From NCBI RefSeq assembly GCF_900103345.1, contig NZ_LT629702.1:1178001-1242000 (forward strand): a stretch of DNA of 64,000 nt, in the 5' to 3' direction. Under the pieces are notes generated by a model that did no database searches, was not told the DNA's origin, and was given only the letters and a program-made list of their open reading frames with translations. Each line of letters starts with the position of its first letter. Positions within the stretch are counted from its first letter, which is position 1. This document shows, piece by piece, positions 1 to 9,981 of the stretch. This DNA is from Pseudomonas azotoformans (GTDB lineage Bacteria; Pseudomonadota; Gammaproteobacteria; Pseudomonadales; Pseudomonadaceae). A program made the position numbers and the translations under genes.

Positions 1-1142
1 GCGCGGGCGATCACTTCTGCTTCGTCCTTGAACGAGTAGATGGCGAACACCGGCCCGAAGATCTCCTCGGTGGCCAGGGGGGAGTCGTCCTGCAAGCCGG
101 TCAATATCGTCGGCTCGTAGAACAGGCCGTCCTTGGCGTGGGGTTTGCCGCCCATAAGCACGCTGGCTCCGGCAGCCTTGGCGGCCTCCACCAGGCGCAC
201 GACCTTGTCAAAACCCGCTTGATTGACCAGCGGGCCGACCACAAAGCCTTCACGCAGGCCCTGGTCCACTTCGATCTCGGCCACGGCGTGCTTCACGCGC
301 GTGATGAAGTCGTCGAGGATGCTGTGCTGCACAAAGATCCGGTTCGGCGAGATGCATACCTGGCCGGAGTTGCGCAGCTTGGCACCGACCAGCCCCTTCA
401 CCGCCTCATCCAGGTTGGCGTCCTGGAACACGATAAACGGCGCATTGCCGCCCAATTCCAGGGTCATCTTCTTGATGCTCGCCGCGCATTGTGCGGCGAG
501 CAATTTGCCAACGCCGGTGGAGCCGGTAAACGAGATTTTGCGGATGCGCGGGTCGCTCGTGAGGATCAGGCCGATCGCCTTGGGATCGCCCACTACAACC
601 TCCAGCACGCCTTCCGCGATCCCGGCTTTGCGGGCGTATTCGAGCAATTTGAACGCGGTGAGCGGCGTATCCTCGGCAGGCTTGATCACCATGGTGCAAC
701 CGGCGGCCAGGGCCGTGGCGACCTTGCGGGTGATCATCATGAACGGGAAATTCCATGGGGTGATCGCGGCGACCGGGCCGATGGCTTCCTTGGTCACCAG
801 CACATTGGCGTTGCGGTCATGGGTGGGGATCGTGTCGCCGTACACGCGTTTGGCCTCTTCGGCATACCACTCGATAAAACCCAGGCCGTAGTCGATCTCG
901 CCACGGGCTTCACTGAGGCATTTGCCGTTTTCGCGGCAGAGCAATTCGGCGAAGGCTTCCTTGTCGGCCTTGACCGCGTCGTGCCAGCGGCGCAGGAGGT
1001 CGCTGCGCTCCTTGGCCAGCCTGGAGGACCATGCGGGAAAGGCGGCGCAGGCACGGTCGACGGCGGCCTTGACCTGGCTGGTGGTGTTCTGGGCGACGCG
1101 GCCGACTTCTTCACCGGTAGCAGGGTTGTAGACGATAAGCAT
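1..1142 (-). CDS. NAD(P)-dependent aldehyde dehydrogenase (succinate-semialdehyde dehydrogenase-like), 3' end cut by window edge
   Basis: Reading from the ATG at 1142 towards position 1 gives an open frame with no stop before the window edge, so about 380 residues of a family that usually has about 475-490 are visible. Clear aldehyde dehydrogenase motifs are present: PWNFPFMM near residue 150, the Rossmann-type FTGSTGVGK, the ELGGNAPF motif with the general base Glu, and the nucleophile Cys in NSGQVCISPNR. The frame ends just after the FGPVFA block. The ELGGNAPF and GQVC forms fit the succinate/glutarate/2-oxoglutarate semialdehyde branch, but the substrate cannot be fixed from sequence. It is divergent from the AraC-type gene that follows, which is a natural candidate regulator. 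Family assignment is firm; substrate is inference. Confidence 0.93.
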   Translation of the reverse strand, partial: MLIVYNPATGEEVGRVAQNTTSQVKAAVDRACAAFPAWSSRLAKERSDLLRRWHDAVKADKEAFAELLCRENGKCLSEARGEIDYGLGFIEWYAEEAKRVYGDTIPTHDRNANVLVTKEAIGPVAAITPWNFPFMMITRKVATALAAGCTMVIKPAEDTPLTAFKLLEYARKAGIAEGVLEVVVGDPKAIGLILTSDPRIRKISFTGSTGVGKLLAAQCAASIKKMTLELGGNAPFIVFQDANLDEAVKGLVGAKLRNSGQVCISPNRIFVQHSILDDFITRVKHAVAEIEVDQGLREGFVVGPLVNQAGFDKVVRLVEAAKAAGASVLMGGKPHAKDGLFYEPTILTGLQDDSPLATEEIFGPVFAIYSFKDEAEVIAR

Positions 1143-1299
1143 GGGGAATCTCCGAGGGCTGAAAGTGCTGTTTCAGGCTACGCAGAGACAGTGTTTGAGC
1201 GAATATCCATTCCAATGTGCTGATTGCCTATTCCTATGAGGACGTAGCGTGGATGTGGATTGCGCGTTACCGTGGCACTTTGCACAGAGGCCCGGATCC

Positions 1300-2226
1300 A
1301 TGGACCGTACAGACAGAATCGTCGCGCTGATGGACACCCTGGCGCCTGTCGAGGGCTATAACCTGAGCGCACTGGACGACGTGCGCTTCCTGCGCTCCAA
1401 CCGCCCGTTGCAGCGTGTGCCGGTGCTGTACGACCCCGGCATCGTGATTGTCTGCCAGGGGCGCAAGCGCGGATATCTGGGGGATGAGGTTTACCTGTAC
1501 GACGCCCAGCACTATTTGGTGGTGTCAGTGCCGGTGCCGTTCACCATGGAGACCGACGCCAGTGAAGCCGAGCCGATGCTGGGGGTGTATCTGCGCCTGG
1601 ACTTCACCCTCGCGGCGGAGCTGATGGTGGCGCTGGATGAGTTTCCGGCGCTGGTCGACGCCAAGCCGCGCGGCATGTATTCATCGCCCATGGATGACTT
1701 GCTCGGTGAGTCGTTGTTGCGCTTCCTGCAAGCCATGCGTACGCCGATGGACGCGCACATCCTCGGCCCGGCGCTGATGCGCGAAATCTACTACCGGATC
1801 CTCACGGGCGAGCAGGGCGGTTCGATGCGCGCCGCGTTGAATCGCCAGGGGCAGTTCGGCAAGGTGGCGCGGGCGATTCGCAAGATCCATGGGTGTTATG
1901 CCCAGCATCTGGACGTGGAGGCGTTGGCCCGGGAGGCGATGATGAGTGTGCCGAGCTTTCACGCGCATTTCCGCACGGTCACCGACACCTCGCCAATGCA
2001 GTACCTCAAGTCCACGCGTCTGCACCAGGCGCGTTTGCTGATGCTGCGCAGCGATATCACCGCCGCCACGGCGAGTGCCAAGGTCGGCTATGAAAGCGCG
2101 TCGCAGTTCAGTCGCGAGTTCAAACGCTTCTTCGGGCGCACGCCCCAGGCAGAAATCCAGTGGATGAAACGCACCTATGCGTTGCCGGCGCCTACGTCGG
2201 CGTCGATATACGTGTCGTCCCATTGA
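1300..2226 (+). CDS. AraC-family transcriptional regulator (AraC_N type)
   Basis: A protein of about 308 residues. The first two thirds match the AraC-type N-terminal cupin-like domain (blocks such as VPVLYDPGIVIVCQG and PMLGVYLRLDF). The last 100 residues form two helix-turn-helix units, including SVPSFHAHFRTVT and ASQFSREFKRFFG. I prefer the ATG at 1300 because family homology begins there; a GTG at 1249 would add 17 residues. It diverges from the aldehyde dehydrogenase at the left edge, so it probably controls that gene. Its 3' end overlaps the convergent MFS gene by 35 bases. Confidence 0.93.
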   Translation: MDRTDRIVALMDTLAPVEGYNLSALDDVRFLRSNRPLQRVPVLYDPGIVIVCQGRKRGYLGDEVYLYDAQHYLVVSVPVPFTMETDASEAEPMLGVYLRLDFTLAAELMVALDEFPALVDAKPRGMYSSPMDDLLGESLLRFLQAMRTPMDAHILGPALMREIYYRILTGEQGGSMRAALNRQGQFGKVARAIRKIHGCYAQHLDVEALAREAMMSVPSFHAHFRTVTDTSPMQYLKSTRLHQARLLMLRSDITAATASAKVGYESASQFSREFKRFFGRTPQAEIQWMKRTYALPAPTSASIYVSSH

Positions 2227-3382
2227 GCAGGGTCAGCAGCAGCGCCAACCCGGCGAATGCTGCGCCGGTCAGCGCCTGTCCTTGCCAGCCGTAGTGCGCT
2301 GAGGCAAAGGCGCCGCTGGCCGAGCCCAGGGCGCCTCCGATGAAGTAGACCACCATGAAAACGGTGTTCAGGCGGCTGGTGGCGGCCGGCTCCAGGGCCA
2401 GCACGCGGGTCTGATTGGCGAGCTGGTTGATGCGGTTGCCGAGGTCGAGGAAGGTCGCCGCGATCAGGATCGGCCACCACCAGCCCTGGGGGCCGAACAG
2501 GTAGATCAGCACGAAGGCCGCCAGCACGGTAGTAATACCGAGCCATTCCAGCAAACCGCCGTGGCGCCGAGTCTGCCGGCCGATGGTCGAGGCGCAGAGA
2601 ATGCCGACGATGGCGGACAACCCGAGCAGGCCCGCCTGGGCGCTGGAGAACCCGTAGGGTGCCGCGGCCAGCAGCGCGGCCATTGAGCCCCAGAACACGT
2701 TCAGCGCACCAAATACCAGCGCAGCCTTGATCGCCGATTGACGCAGGGCGGGGTACTGCGTCGCCAGGCCCCACAGGGACTTGAGCAAGGCCCCGTAGGC
2801 CAGTTTGCTGGTGGAGACCGAGGCGGGCATGCGCGTCAGGATCGCCATGAACAGCAGCACATCCAGTGCGGCGGCGAGGGCGAACATGCCGCGCCAGCCC
2901 AGCCAGCCGCTGACCACGCCGCTCACGGTACGCGCCAGCAGGCCACCGGCGGACAGGCCGCTGACCATCAGGCCAAGCACCGCACCTTTTTGCGTGGGGT
3001 CACTGAGGTCGGACGCGGCGGGGATGATCACTTGGGCGCTGATACCCGAGAGGCCCAGCAGCACGCTCGCCACCAGCAACCCGGCATAGGAGGGTGCGGT
3101 GGCCGAGGCCAGCAGGCTGGCAAAGTTCAGGCACAACACCGCAAGAATCAAGGTGCGACGGCTGATGCGGTCGCCCAGCGGTACAAACAGCAACAGCCCG
3201 CAGGCGTAACCCAACTGCGTGAGCATCGCGATCTGCCCGACATGGGCGGTGGACACCCCAAATGTGTCCGCAATCAGCGGCAGCATGGCCTGGTTGTAGT
3301 AAATCGTGGCGACCGAAAACCCGCAGCAGATGGCGAGTATCAGGGTCAGGCCCTTGGTCAGGGCAGGGGCGTGTGGCTGCAT
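2192..3382 (-). CDS. MFS transporter (DHA1-type, 12 TM)
   Basis: About 396 residues from the ATG at 3382, dominated by hydrophobic helices. The typical MFS loop 2-3 motif appears as PLGDRISRRTLI after helix 2, and a second-half counterpart lies near residue 240. The longer frame from 3463 adds a cationic, low-quality N terminus that does not look like MFS sequence, so the shorter start is chosen. It is convergent with the AraC gene and overlaps its 3' end. It is likely a proton-driven exporter of small molecules, but no substrate can be inferred. Confidence 0.9.
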   Translation of the reverse strand: MQPHAPALTKGLTLILAICCGFSVATIYYNQAMLPLIADTFGVSTAHVGQIAMLTQLGYACGLLLFVPLGDRISRRTLILAVLCLNFASLLASATAPSYAGLLVASVLLGLSGISAQVIIPAASDLSDPTQKGAVLGLMVSGLSAGGLLARTVSGVVSGWLGWRGMFALAAALDVLLFMAILTRMPASVSTSKLAYGALLKSLWGLATQYPALRQSAIKAALVFGALNVFWGSMAALLAAAPYGFSSAQAGLLGLSAIVGILCASTIGRQTRRHGGLLEWLGITTVLAAFVLIYLFGPQGWWWPILIAATFLDLGNRINQLANQTRVLALEPAATSRLNTVFMVVYFIGGALGSASGAFASAHYGWQGQALTGAAFAGLALLLTLLNGTTRISTPT

Positions 3383-3613
3383 GGCGGGCTCAATGGTGAT
3401 CGCAATGGCGGCGAGAATGCAGCGAAGCTGTCGCCAAATCCAGCGTTGCAGAGGATTGGGCAATAACTCGGCTGGATCAGGCCATGCTGTGGTTGGATTG
3501 TCTCACTGGCGGGACAAACAGTCGCGTTTCAACGGTCTAATCCTTTATTCGGATCATCTGTAGGATTAACCTCACTTGATCGCCTCACCGCGATCCTCAC
3601 TTGGAGATCCCGC

Positions 3614-4225
3614 ATGAAACTGTTGCATATCGATTCCAGCATCCTCGGCGACAACTCGGCGTCCCGTCAGCTCAGCGCGGGCGTGGTCAAGGCCTGGCAA
3701 GCGGCTGAACCGGGTGTGGAAGTGACCTACCGTGACCTGGCCAGCGAAGGCATCAACCACTTTTCCGGCGCGACCCTCGGTGCCCTGGGCACTGCCGCTG
3801 AGCTGCGTGATGCCGCGCAGAAGCATGAGGCTGACCTGAGCGCTTCGTCGCTGGCTGAGTTCCTCGCTGCCGACGCGGTAGTGGTCGGTGCGCCGATGTA
3901 CAACTTCACCATTCCGACCCAGTTGAAAGCCTGGATCGACCGTATCGCCGTCGCCGGTCAGACCTTCCGCTATAGCGAAGCTGGCCCTGAAGGCCTGTGC
4001 GGCAACAAGAAAGTCATCATCGTGTCCACTGCAGGCGGCCTGCACGCCGGCCAGGCCTCGGGCGCTGCCCACGAAGGCTACCTGAAGCTGCTGTTTGGCT
4101 TCCTGGGTATCACTGATATCGAAATCGTGCGTGCCGAAGGCCTGGCCTACGGTGATGAAGTGCGCAGCAAGTCCCTGAACGACGCCAACGTAGTCATCAA
4201 CGAACAATTGTTCGCCGCCGCGTAA
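3614..4225 (+). CDS. azoR: FMN-dependent NADH-azoreductase
   Basis: A 203-residue flavodoxin-like protein, the usual AzoR length. It starts [20 protein letters not shown], the family phosphate-binding N terminus, and contains the FMN-contacting [16 protein letters not shown] segment at about residues 95-110 and STAGGLH near residue 140. The family reduces quinones and azo compounds using NADH through a two-electron ping-pong mechanism in the cytoplasm. A good GGAGAT ribosome-binding site precedes the ATG. It is monocistronic. Confidence 0.95.
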   Translation: MKLLHIDSSILGDNSASRQLSAGVVKAWQAAEPGVEVTYRDLASEGINHFSGATLGALGTAAELRDAAQKHEADLSASSLAEFLAADAVVVGAPMYNFTIPTQLKAWIDRIAVAGQTFRYSEAGPEGLCGNKKVIIVSTAGGLHAGQASGAAHEGYLKLLFGFLGITDIEIVRAEGLAYGDEVRSKSLNDANVVINEQLFAAA

Positions 4226-4431
4226 GGCTTGTGTAAATTCCGCCTTCTCTCGGTTTCATTCTGAAGCCGGGCGCCTAAACTCTGTATTCTGCTCGCCTCA
4301 AAACGAACGGAGTACGGAGTTTTTTCGTTTGTGCGCTGTCATTACTTTGGCCCAGGTTGTGCAAGCATGGGTTTAACACCCTGGACTTTTTTCGATATGT
4401 CGGTTCTCACGCAGCAAAGGTGGACATCCCC

Positions 4432-5469
4432 ATGATGCGTCTTTGTGCTGTTATGGTTCTTTCCCTGCTCGGCGGCCTGATTTCAGTGCACGCCGCACCT
4501 GCGCCGCACCCTCACTGGAGTGTGGGCTTCCATCGCATGACGTTTCTCGATCCGCTGGACTTGCAACCGATGAAGGCGATCGCCTTCTATCCCTCTACCG
4601 GTCTTGAACACACCACGCAGGTGGGGGCTTATCACGTCGCCGCCACCGAAGACTCCAAGATCGCCATCGGCCGGTTTCCAATGCTGATGTTGTCCCATGG
4701 CAACACCGGTACGCCATTGGCCCTGCATGACCTGGCCACTTCGCTGGCGCGCAAGGGTTTTGTGGTGGTGGCCGTGCTGCATCCAGGTGACAACTACAAG
4801 GATCACAGCCGCCTGGGTACGGTAAGCAACCTGTACGGCCGGCCGATCCAGATTTCCGAAGCGATCACTGCCACTCTCGGCGACCCGATGCTGTCGCCGT
4901 TCGTCAACGTGGATCAGGTGGGTGTCATTGGTTACTCAGCCGGGGGTGAGACCGCGCTGATTCTGGCTGGCGCCAAGCCGGACTTCGACCGCCTGCGCCG
5001 TTACTGCCAGGAGCGCCCCGAAGATCGCGACGCCTGCACCACCAAAGGCGAACTGGTGGTGGACCGTGATGACCTGCAACCGCAATCCGACCCGCGCATT
5101 CATGCCCTGATGTTGATGGCACCGCTGAGCCTGATGTTCGGTCGCCACACTCTAGCCGATGTGCATGTGCCGGTGCTGCTCTACAGTGGTGATGGCGACA
5201 AACTGGTGGCGGTGGACAAGAACGCGGCTGCGTTGGCGCGCAAACTGCCGGAGCCTCCGGACTTCAAGCTATTGGCAGGGGCGGGGCACTTTGTGTTCCT
5301 GTCGCCGTGTGACAGCGACCAGTTGGCGACGATGCCGGCGATTTGTACCGATGCCGATGGTGTGGACCGCGAAGGCATTCACCGCGACTTGATCTCCGAG
5401 GCGGGGCGGTTCTTCACCCACACACTCGGCCAACCCACTCGCGCCGGTTTGCAGACGGCTGATCAATAA
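4432..5469 (+). CDS. Exported alpha/beta hydrolase (dienelactone hydrolase-like)
   Basis: From the ATG at 4432 (or 4435) the protein has a signal peptide ending near SVHAAPA, then an alpha/beta hydrolase core. LMLSHGNTGT forms the oxyanion region, GYSAGGET holds the nucleophile Ser, and a C-terminal AGAGHFVF provides the catalytic His. An insertion of charged residues and two Cys (YCQERPEDRDAC) sits after the nucleophile, suggesting a disulfide-stapled lid in the periplasm. The frame could open at 4357, but this would bury the signal peptide behind 25 residues. Substrate is unknown; the family includes esterases and lipase-like enzymes. It overlaps the convergent MFS gene by 7 bases. Confidence 0.85.
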   Translation: MMRLCAVMVLSLLGGLISVHAAPAPHPHWSVGFHRMTFLDPLDLQPMKAIAFYPSTGLEHTTQVGAYHVAATEDSKIAIGRFPMLMLSHGNTGTPLALHDLATSLARKGFVVVAVLHPGDNYKDHSRLGTVSNLYGRPIQISEAITATLGDPMLSPFVNVDQVGVIGYSAGGETALILAGAKPDFDRLRRYCQERPEDRDACTTKGELVVDRDDLQPQSDPRIHALMLMAPLSLMFGRHTLADVHVPVLLYSGDGDKLVAVDKNAAALARKLPEPPDFKLLAGAGHFVFLSPCDSDQLATMPAICTDADGVDREGIHRDLISEAGRFFTHTLGQPTRAGLQTADQ

Positions 5470-6671
5470 GCACGGCGCATCAGCAACAGGGTCACGCCCA
5501 GGGCGGTGACCGACAACAGCGCCGCGCAGAAGAAAATCCAGCCGTAGCCGAGGTTCAACGCCACGGCGCCCATCAACGGCCCGGCAATCGCCAGGGCCAG
5601 GTCAAAAAACACCGCATACGCACTCAGCCCAGCGCCACGGCTGCTGTTGGGCACCTGCTTGATGGCTTCCACACCCAGCGCCGGGTACACCAGCGACAAG
5701 CCAAAGCCGGTCAGGCCGGCGCCAATCAATGCTACGCCGGTAGACGGCGCCAGCCACAGCAGGGTCAGGCCGAGGGTCTCGATGGTCATGCAGGCAATGG
5801 CTGCGCGGAAACCGCCGAAACGGCTGATGGCAGAGATAAACACCAGTCGCGACAGGATAAAGCACACGCCGAATACCGTGAGGCAGTACGCCGCGCCGGC
5901 CCAGCCGCGATTGAGGTAGTACAGGGTGATAAAGGTAGTGAGGGTGCCGTAGCCAATCGAGGCCAGGCACAGGCTGGCGCCAAACGGCGCGATACGTCCG
6001 AACACCGCCCAGAACGGCAGCCGTTCACCGCGCACCACCGGCACCGACGGTTTATTGCGGATCAGTACGAGCCCCAACGCAGACAATACTGTCAGTGCGA
6101 TGCCGAGGCTGTTGTAGCCATATTCCGCAACCATCACCACGCCAAGCGGTGCGCCAATGGCGATGGCACCGTAGGAGGCGATGCCATTCCACGAGATCGA
6201 CCGTGCGGTGTGCTCCGCACCAACGGCGCCCATGCACCAACTGATGGTGCCCACGCCGATCAGGCCCTGGGCCACGCCCAGCAGCAGTCGCGCGACGATC
6301 AGGATACCCAGGCTCAACGTTGGCAGGCTTGCCAGCAGCGTGGCGAAGAACGTCAGTACACCACTCAGCAGAATCCCGGCCAAGCCCAGCACAATCGCAC
6401 GCTTGGTGCCGACGTTGTCTGACATGCGCCCGGCCATTGGGCGGCTGAGTAGCGTCGCCAGGTATTGCGAACCGATGGTGATCCCGGCCACTACTGCGCT
6501 GAAACCCAATTGTTCATGCACATAGCCAGGGATGACCGCGATCGGAAGGCCGATGCAGATAAACGCGATGAAGGTGTAGAAAACGATGGAGACGATCTGC
6601 AGGGTGATCGATATCGAGTTGGGGGCGGCGGCAGGCATGGGCACTCGTTCGCGGGCGGGCGGTGCGGGCAT
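5463..6671 (-). CDS. MFS transporter (YhhS-like)
   Basis: About 402 residues from the ATG at 6671 (6638 is the alternative), with twelve hydrophobic segments. The MFS signature after helix 2 reads SRPMAGRMSDNVGTKRA. The central and C-terminal sequence resembles the YhhS/UPF0226 group of DHA1 transporters. The open frame extends back to 6815, but that extension translates the REP doublet (it contains RSELARE) and is not coding. Substrate is unknown. Confidence 0.88.
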   Translation of the reverse strand: MPAPPARERVPMPAAAPNSISITLQIVSIVFYTFIAFICIGLPIAVIPGYVHEQLGFSAVVAGITIGSQYLATLLSRPMAGRMSDNVGTKRAIVLGLAGILLSGVLTFFATLLASLPTLSLGILIVARLLLGVAQGLIGVGTISWCMGAVGAEHTARSISWNGIASYGAIAIGAPLGVVMVAEYGYNSLGIALTVLSALGLVLIRNKPSVPVVRGERLPFWAVFGRIAPFGASLCLASIGYGTLTTFITLYYLNRGWAGAAYCLTVFGVCFILSRLVFISAISRFGGFRAAIACMTIETLGLTLLWLAPSTGVALIGAGLTGFGLSLVYPALGVEAIKQVPNSSRGAGLSAYAVFFDLALAIAGPLMGAVALNLGYGWIFFCAALLSVTALGVTLLLMRRAY

Positions 6672-6691
6672 GATGGCATAACCTGCCTTTC

Positions 6692-6791
6692 TGTAGGAGC
6701 GAGCTTGCTCGCGAAAATCATCAACGATAACGCGTTCAGCCTGATTTACTGCGGTGTTATTAAGTTCTTCGCGAGCAAGCTCGCTCCTACA
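6692..6791. repeat. REPIN: two REP sequences in inverted orientation
   Basis: The left arm at 6692-6714 reads TGTAGGAGCGAGCTTGCTCG and continues CGAA; the right arm at 6767-6791 is its reverse complement. About 52 bases lie between them. Each arm also carries its own internal GAGCGAGCTTGCTC hairpin. This is the classic extragenic REP doublet of fluorescent pseudomonads, mobilised in trans by RAYT transposases, none of which lies in this window. It sits between the YhhS-like gene and the terminator of ybiT. Confidence 0.93.
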
Positions 6792-6803
6792 TAAAAAAGC
6801 AAA

Positions 6804-6829
6804 AAGCCCCGTCACGATGGACAGGGCTT
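6804..6829 (-). terminator. Rho-independent terminator of ybiT
   Basis: On the minus strand an AAGCCC/GGGCTT stem is followed directly by a run of T residues (6795-6805 as A on the plus strand). It lies 31 bases past the ybiT stop codon and fits a strong intrinsic terminator. Confidence 0.85.
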
Positions 6830-6859
6830 CTTCTTACAGCTTGCAGCTAATGGCTGCTC

Positions 6860-8446
6860 TTAAAACACCACACCCTGGCTGCGCAGGTAATCGTCATAGG
6901 TGCCGCTGAAGTCGATCACCCCGGTGGCGCTCAACTCGATGATGCGGGTGGCCAGGGACGAGACGAACTCACGGTCGTGGCTGACGAAGATCAGCGTGCC
7001 CGGGTAGTTCTCCAGCGCCAGGTTCAGCGCTTCGATGGATTCCATGTCCAAGTGGTTGGTCGGTTCGTCCATGATCAGTACGTTCGGCTTTTGCAGGATC
7101 AGCTTGCCGAACAGCATGCGGCCCTGCTCACCACCGGAAATCACCTTGACCGATTTCTGGATCTCGTCGTTGGAGAACAGCATGCGGCCCAGGGTGCCAC
7201 GGATCATTTGCTCGCCCTGGGTCCACTGGCCCATCCAGTCGAACAGGGTCACATCATCTTCGAAGTCGTGGGCGTGGTCCTGGGCGTAGTAGCCCAGTTC
7301 CGCGGCGTCGGTCCACTTGATGCTGCCGGCGTCCGGGGTCAGTTCGTTGACCAGGGTGCGCAGCAGGGTGGTCTTGCCGATACCGTTCGGGCCGATGATC
7401 GCCACGCGCTCGCCGGCTTCGACCTGGAAGCTGAAGTCCTTGAACAGCGGTTTGCCGTCGAAGCCTTTGGCCATTTTTTCGACCATGACGGCCTGGCGGT
7501 GCAGCTTCTTGTTCTGCTCGAAACGGATGAACGGGCTCACCCGGCTCGATGGCTTGACTTCGGCCAGCTGGATCTTGTCGATCGCCTTGGCACGGGAGGT
7601 GGCCTGCTTGGCTTTCGAGGCGTTGGCCGAGAAGCGGCTGACGAAGGATTGCAATTCGGAGATCTGCGCCTTCTTCTTGGCGTTGTCCGACAGCAGTTGC
7701 TCGCGGGACTGGGTCGCCACGGTCATGTACTCGTCGTAGTTGCCCGGGAACAGGCGCAGCTCGCCGTAGTCCAGGTCAGCCATGTGGGTGCACACGCTGT
7801 TCAGGAAGTGACGGTCGTGAGAGATGATGATCATCAGGCTGGAGCGCTGGGTCAGGATGTTTTCCAGCCAGCGGATGGTGTTGATGTCCAAGTGGTTGGT
7901 CGGTTCGTCGAGCAACAGCACTTCAGGGTCGGAGAACAGCGCCTGGGCCAGCAATACGCGCAGTTTCCAGCCTGGAGACACTTCGCTCATCGGGCCGAAA
8001 TGCTGTTCCAGCGGAATACCCAGGCCCAGCAGCAGCTCACCGGCACGGGACTCGGCGGTGTAGCCGTCCATCTCGGCGAACTCGGTTTCCAGCTCGGCCA
8101 CGGCCATGCCGTCTTCTTCGCTCATTTCCGGCAGCGAGTAGATGCGGTCGCGCTCGGCCTTGACCTTCCACAGTTCTTCATGGCCCATGATCACGGTGTC
8201 GAGCACGGTGAACTCTTCGTAGGCGAACTGGTCCTGGCGCAGTTTACCCAGGCGCACGTTCGGCTCCAGCATGACCTGGCCGCCGGACGGGTCGAGGTCG
8301 CCGCCGAGGATTTTCATGAAGGTCGACTTGCCGCAACCGTTGGCACCGATCAAACCATAACGGTTGCCAGCGCCGAACTTGACCGAGACATTCTCGAAGA
8401 GCGGCTTGGCGCCGAACTGCATGGTGATGTTAGCTGTGGAGATCAA
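6860..8446 (-). CDS. ybiT: ABC-F family ATPase YbiT
   Basis: A 528-residue soluble protein with two ABC ATPase domains and no membrane segment. Walker A motifs are GANGCGKST and GPNGIGKTT; both halves have [11 protein letters not shown] or [11 protein letters not shown]alker B blocks. The inter-domain linker (SNAKKKAQI region, about 250-310) is typical of ABC-F proteins, which act on the ribosome E site. It matches E. coli YbiT almost block for block, including [20 protein letters not shown] and the C-terminal YDDYLRSQG. The start codon is TTG with an AGGTAAA upstream; no earlier ATG fits. Monocistronic with its own terminator. Confidence 0.95.
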   Translation of the reverse strand: MISTANITMQFGAKPLFENVSVKFGAGNRYGLIGANGCGKSTFMKILGGDLDPSGGQVMLEPNVRLGKLRQDQFAYEEFTVLDTVIMGHEELWKVKAERDRIYSLPEMSEEDGMAVAELETEFAEMDGYTAESRAGELLLGLGIPLEQHFGPMSEVSPGWKLRVLLAQALFSDPEVLLLDEPTNHLDINTIRWLENILTQRSSLMIIISHDRHFLNSVCTHMADLDYGELRLFPGNYDEYMTVATQSREQLLSDNAKKKAQISELQSFVSRFSANASKAKQATSRAKAIDKIQLAEVKPSSRVSPFIRFEQNKKLHRQAVMVEKMAKGFDGKPLFKDFSFQVEAGERVAIIGPNGIGKTTLLRTLVNELTPDAGSIKWTDAAELGYYAQDHAHDFEDDVTLFDWMGQWTQGEQMIRGTLGRMLFSNDEIQKSVKVISGGEQGRMLFGKLILQKPNVLIMDEPTNHLDMESIEALNLALENYPGTLIFVSHDREFVSSLATRIIELSATGVIDFSGTYDDYLRSQGVVF

Positions 8447-8588
8447 TTACTTTACCTATCAATGGGTTGCGAGCGTGTCGGCAGGAGCCTTCAGGCATGC
8501 GTCAACAGCGACATCAAGGCGCGAAACCCGGTCGCTGAGCAGAAAATGGGGGATGTGTGTTGGAATTTGGCGCGCATTGTCGCATATG

Positions 8589-9869
8589 TCAGGCGACAGT
8601 TGTATGTCCGGCGAAGGAAGGTTTCGCCAGGGTCTCCGGCATTGCGAGCCATAACAACGCCAAGGCCAGCGCTGCGACCCCGGCCAGGGTCAGGAACGCC
8701 GCGTTGTACCCGGCCTGCTGCACCACGAAACCCGCCAGGCTGCTGCTCAGTGCTGCGCCCAGGCCAAACACGGTGGAGAGGGCGCCCAGGCTGACGTTGA
8801 AACGGCCGGTGCCCTGGGTCAGGTCCTTGACGATCACCGGGAACAGCGCGCCGAAGATCCCCGCGCCAATGCCGTCGAGCATTTGCACGGCCACCAGCCA
8901 ATAAGGGTCGCTGGACAAGGTGTAGAGCACGCCGCGCAGCGGCAGGATCATGAAACCGGCCATCAGCAGCGGTTTGCGACCCCACAGGTCGGCCTTGAGC
9001 CCGACCAGCCAGGCCATCGGCACCATCACCAACTGGGCGGCGACGATGCACGCCGAGGTCAGTGGCGTGGCCATCTGCAGGTTGATCTGCGACAGCTTCT
9101 GGCTGACCAGCGGCAGCATGGCGGCATTGGCCAGGTGAAACAACGCGCAGCAGATGGCAAATAGCAGCAGCGGACGATTTGCCAGCAGCACTTTCATGCC
9201 GGACGGTTGCTCATGGTCGGTGTGATGTGCCGGGTCAAAGCCGCGGGCCACTTCATGGTCGATGGCTTCGGCGGACACACAACTGATTGCGATGATGCTG
9301 GCGAGTGCCATGAACGCCATCAGGTAAAACACCACCACCGGACCAAACAGGTAGGCCAGGCCGCCGGCCAACAGGGCGGCCACGGCATTGCCGGCGTGGT
9401 TGAAGGTTTCGTTGCGTCCGGTGCGGCGGGTGAACGCGCGCGGCCCGGTGATCCCCAGGGAGATCGCGGAAATCGCCGGCGCGAACACCGAGGCGGCGAC
9501 AGCACTGGCGGCCTGGGTCAATGCCACTAGGCTGAAGGAACTGACAAAGGGCAGCAGCAGGCAACTGGCGGTCACCACAATGGCGGCCAGCGCGATCACC
9601 GCGCGCTTGCTGCGGGTGCGGTCGATCAATGCGCCCGCCGGGCCTTGGGTGATCAATGCGGCGATACCTGCCAGGGTCATGACCACGCCAATACTGGCCG
9701 GGTCCCATTGGTGCACGGCCAGCAGGTAAATGGCCAGATAGGGTCCGAGTCCGTCGCGTACATCCGCCAGGAAGAAATTCAGGCTGTCGAGGGACAAGGT
9801 GTTACGCAGGTCGGAATGTTTGGCCACGGCGAGCACTTCGCAAGCGGCGTTCATGGACTGAACACGCAT
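8589..9869 (-). CDS. MFS transporter
   Basis: About 421-426 residues (ATG at 9869 or 9854) with roughly twelve hydrophobic helices. The first MFS loop motif is GALIDRTRSKRAV. A central loop is rich in His and Asp (DPAHHTDHEQPSG, about residue 220), and the second-half motif is GLKADLWGRKPLL. Substrate is unknown. It is divergent from the methyltransferase at 9982, with 112 bases between them for both promoters. Confidence 0.88.
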   Translation of the reverse strand: MRVQSMNAACEVLAVAKHSDLRNTLSLDSLNFFLADVRDGLGPYLAIYLLAVHQWDPASIGVVMTLAGIAALITQGPAGALIDRTRSKRAVIALAAIVVTASCLLLPFVSSFSLVALTQAASAVAASVFAPAISAISLGITGPRAFTRRTGRNETFNHAGNAVAALLAGGLAYLFGPVVVFYLMAFMALASIIAISCVSAEAIDHEVARGFDPAHHTDHEQPSGMKVLLANRPLLLFAICCALFHLANAAMLPLVSQKLSQINLQMATPLTSACIVAAQLVMVPMAWLVGLKADLWGRKPLLMAGFMILPLRGVLYTLSSDPYWLVAVQMLDGIGAGIFGALFPVIVKDLTQGTGRFNVSLGALSTVFGLGAALSSSLAGFVVQQAGYNAAFLTLAGVAALALALLWLAMPETLAKPSFAGHTTVA

Positions 9870-9981
9870 TGCCTTAGTGACCCGCAGGCATTGCGTTAAG
9901 TTTCGTGTATTAACTGGGTTTTATTCCGCGGGTACATGGCTTATTTTCTGAGCCCCTCTGTATGGATTATCTGGAGACGCA

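Noticed and set aside
138..1223. 361-residue plus-strand frame
   Set aside because: It is exactly antisense to the aldehyde dehydrogenase, which has clear motifs. The frame is a shadow caused by high GC.
6672..6815. N-terminal extension of the YhhS-like transporter
   Set aside because: It translates the REP doublet (RSELARE) and is not seen in MFS proteins.
6977..8794. 605-residue plus-strand frame
   Set aside because: Antisense to YbiT and running past it; no motif, and composition is that of a shadow frame.
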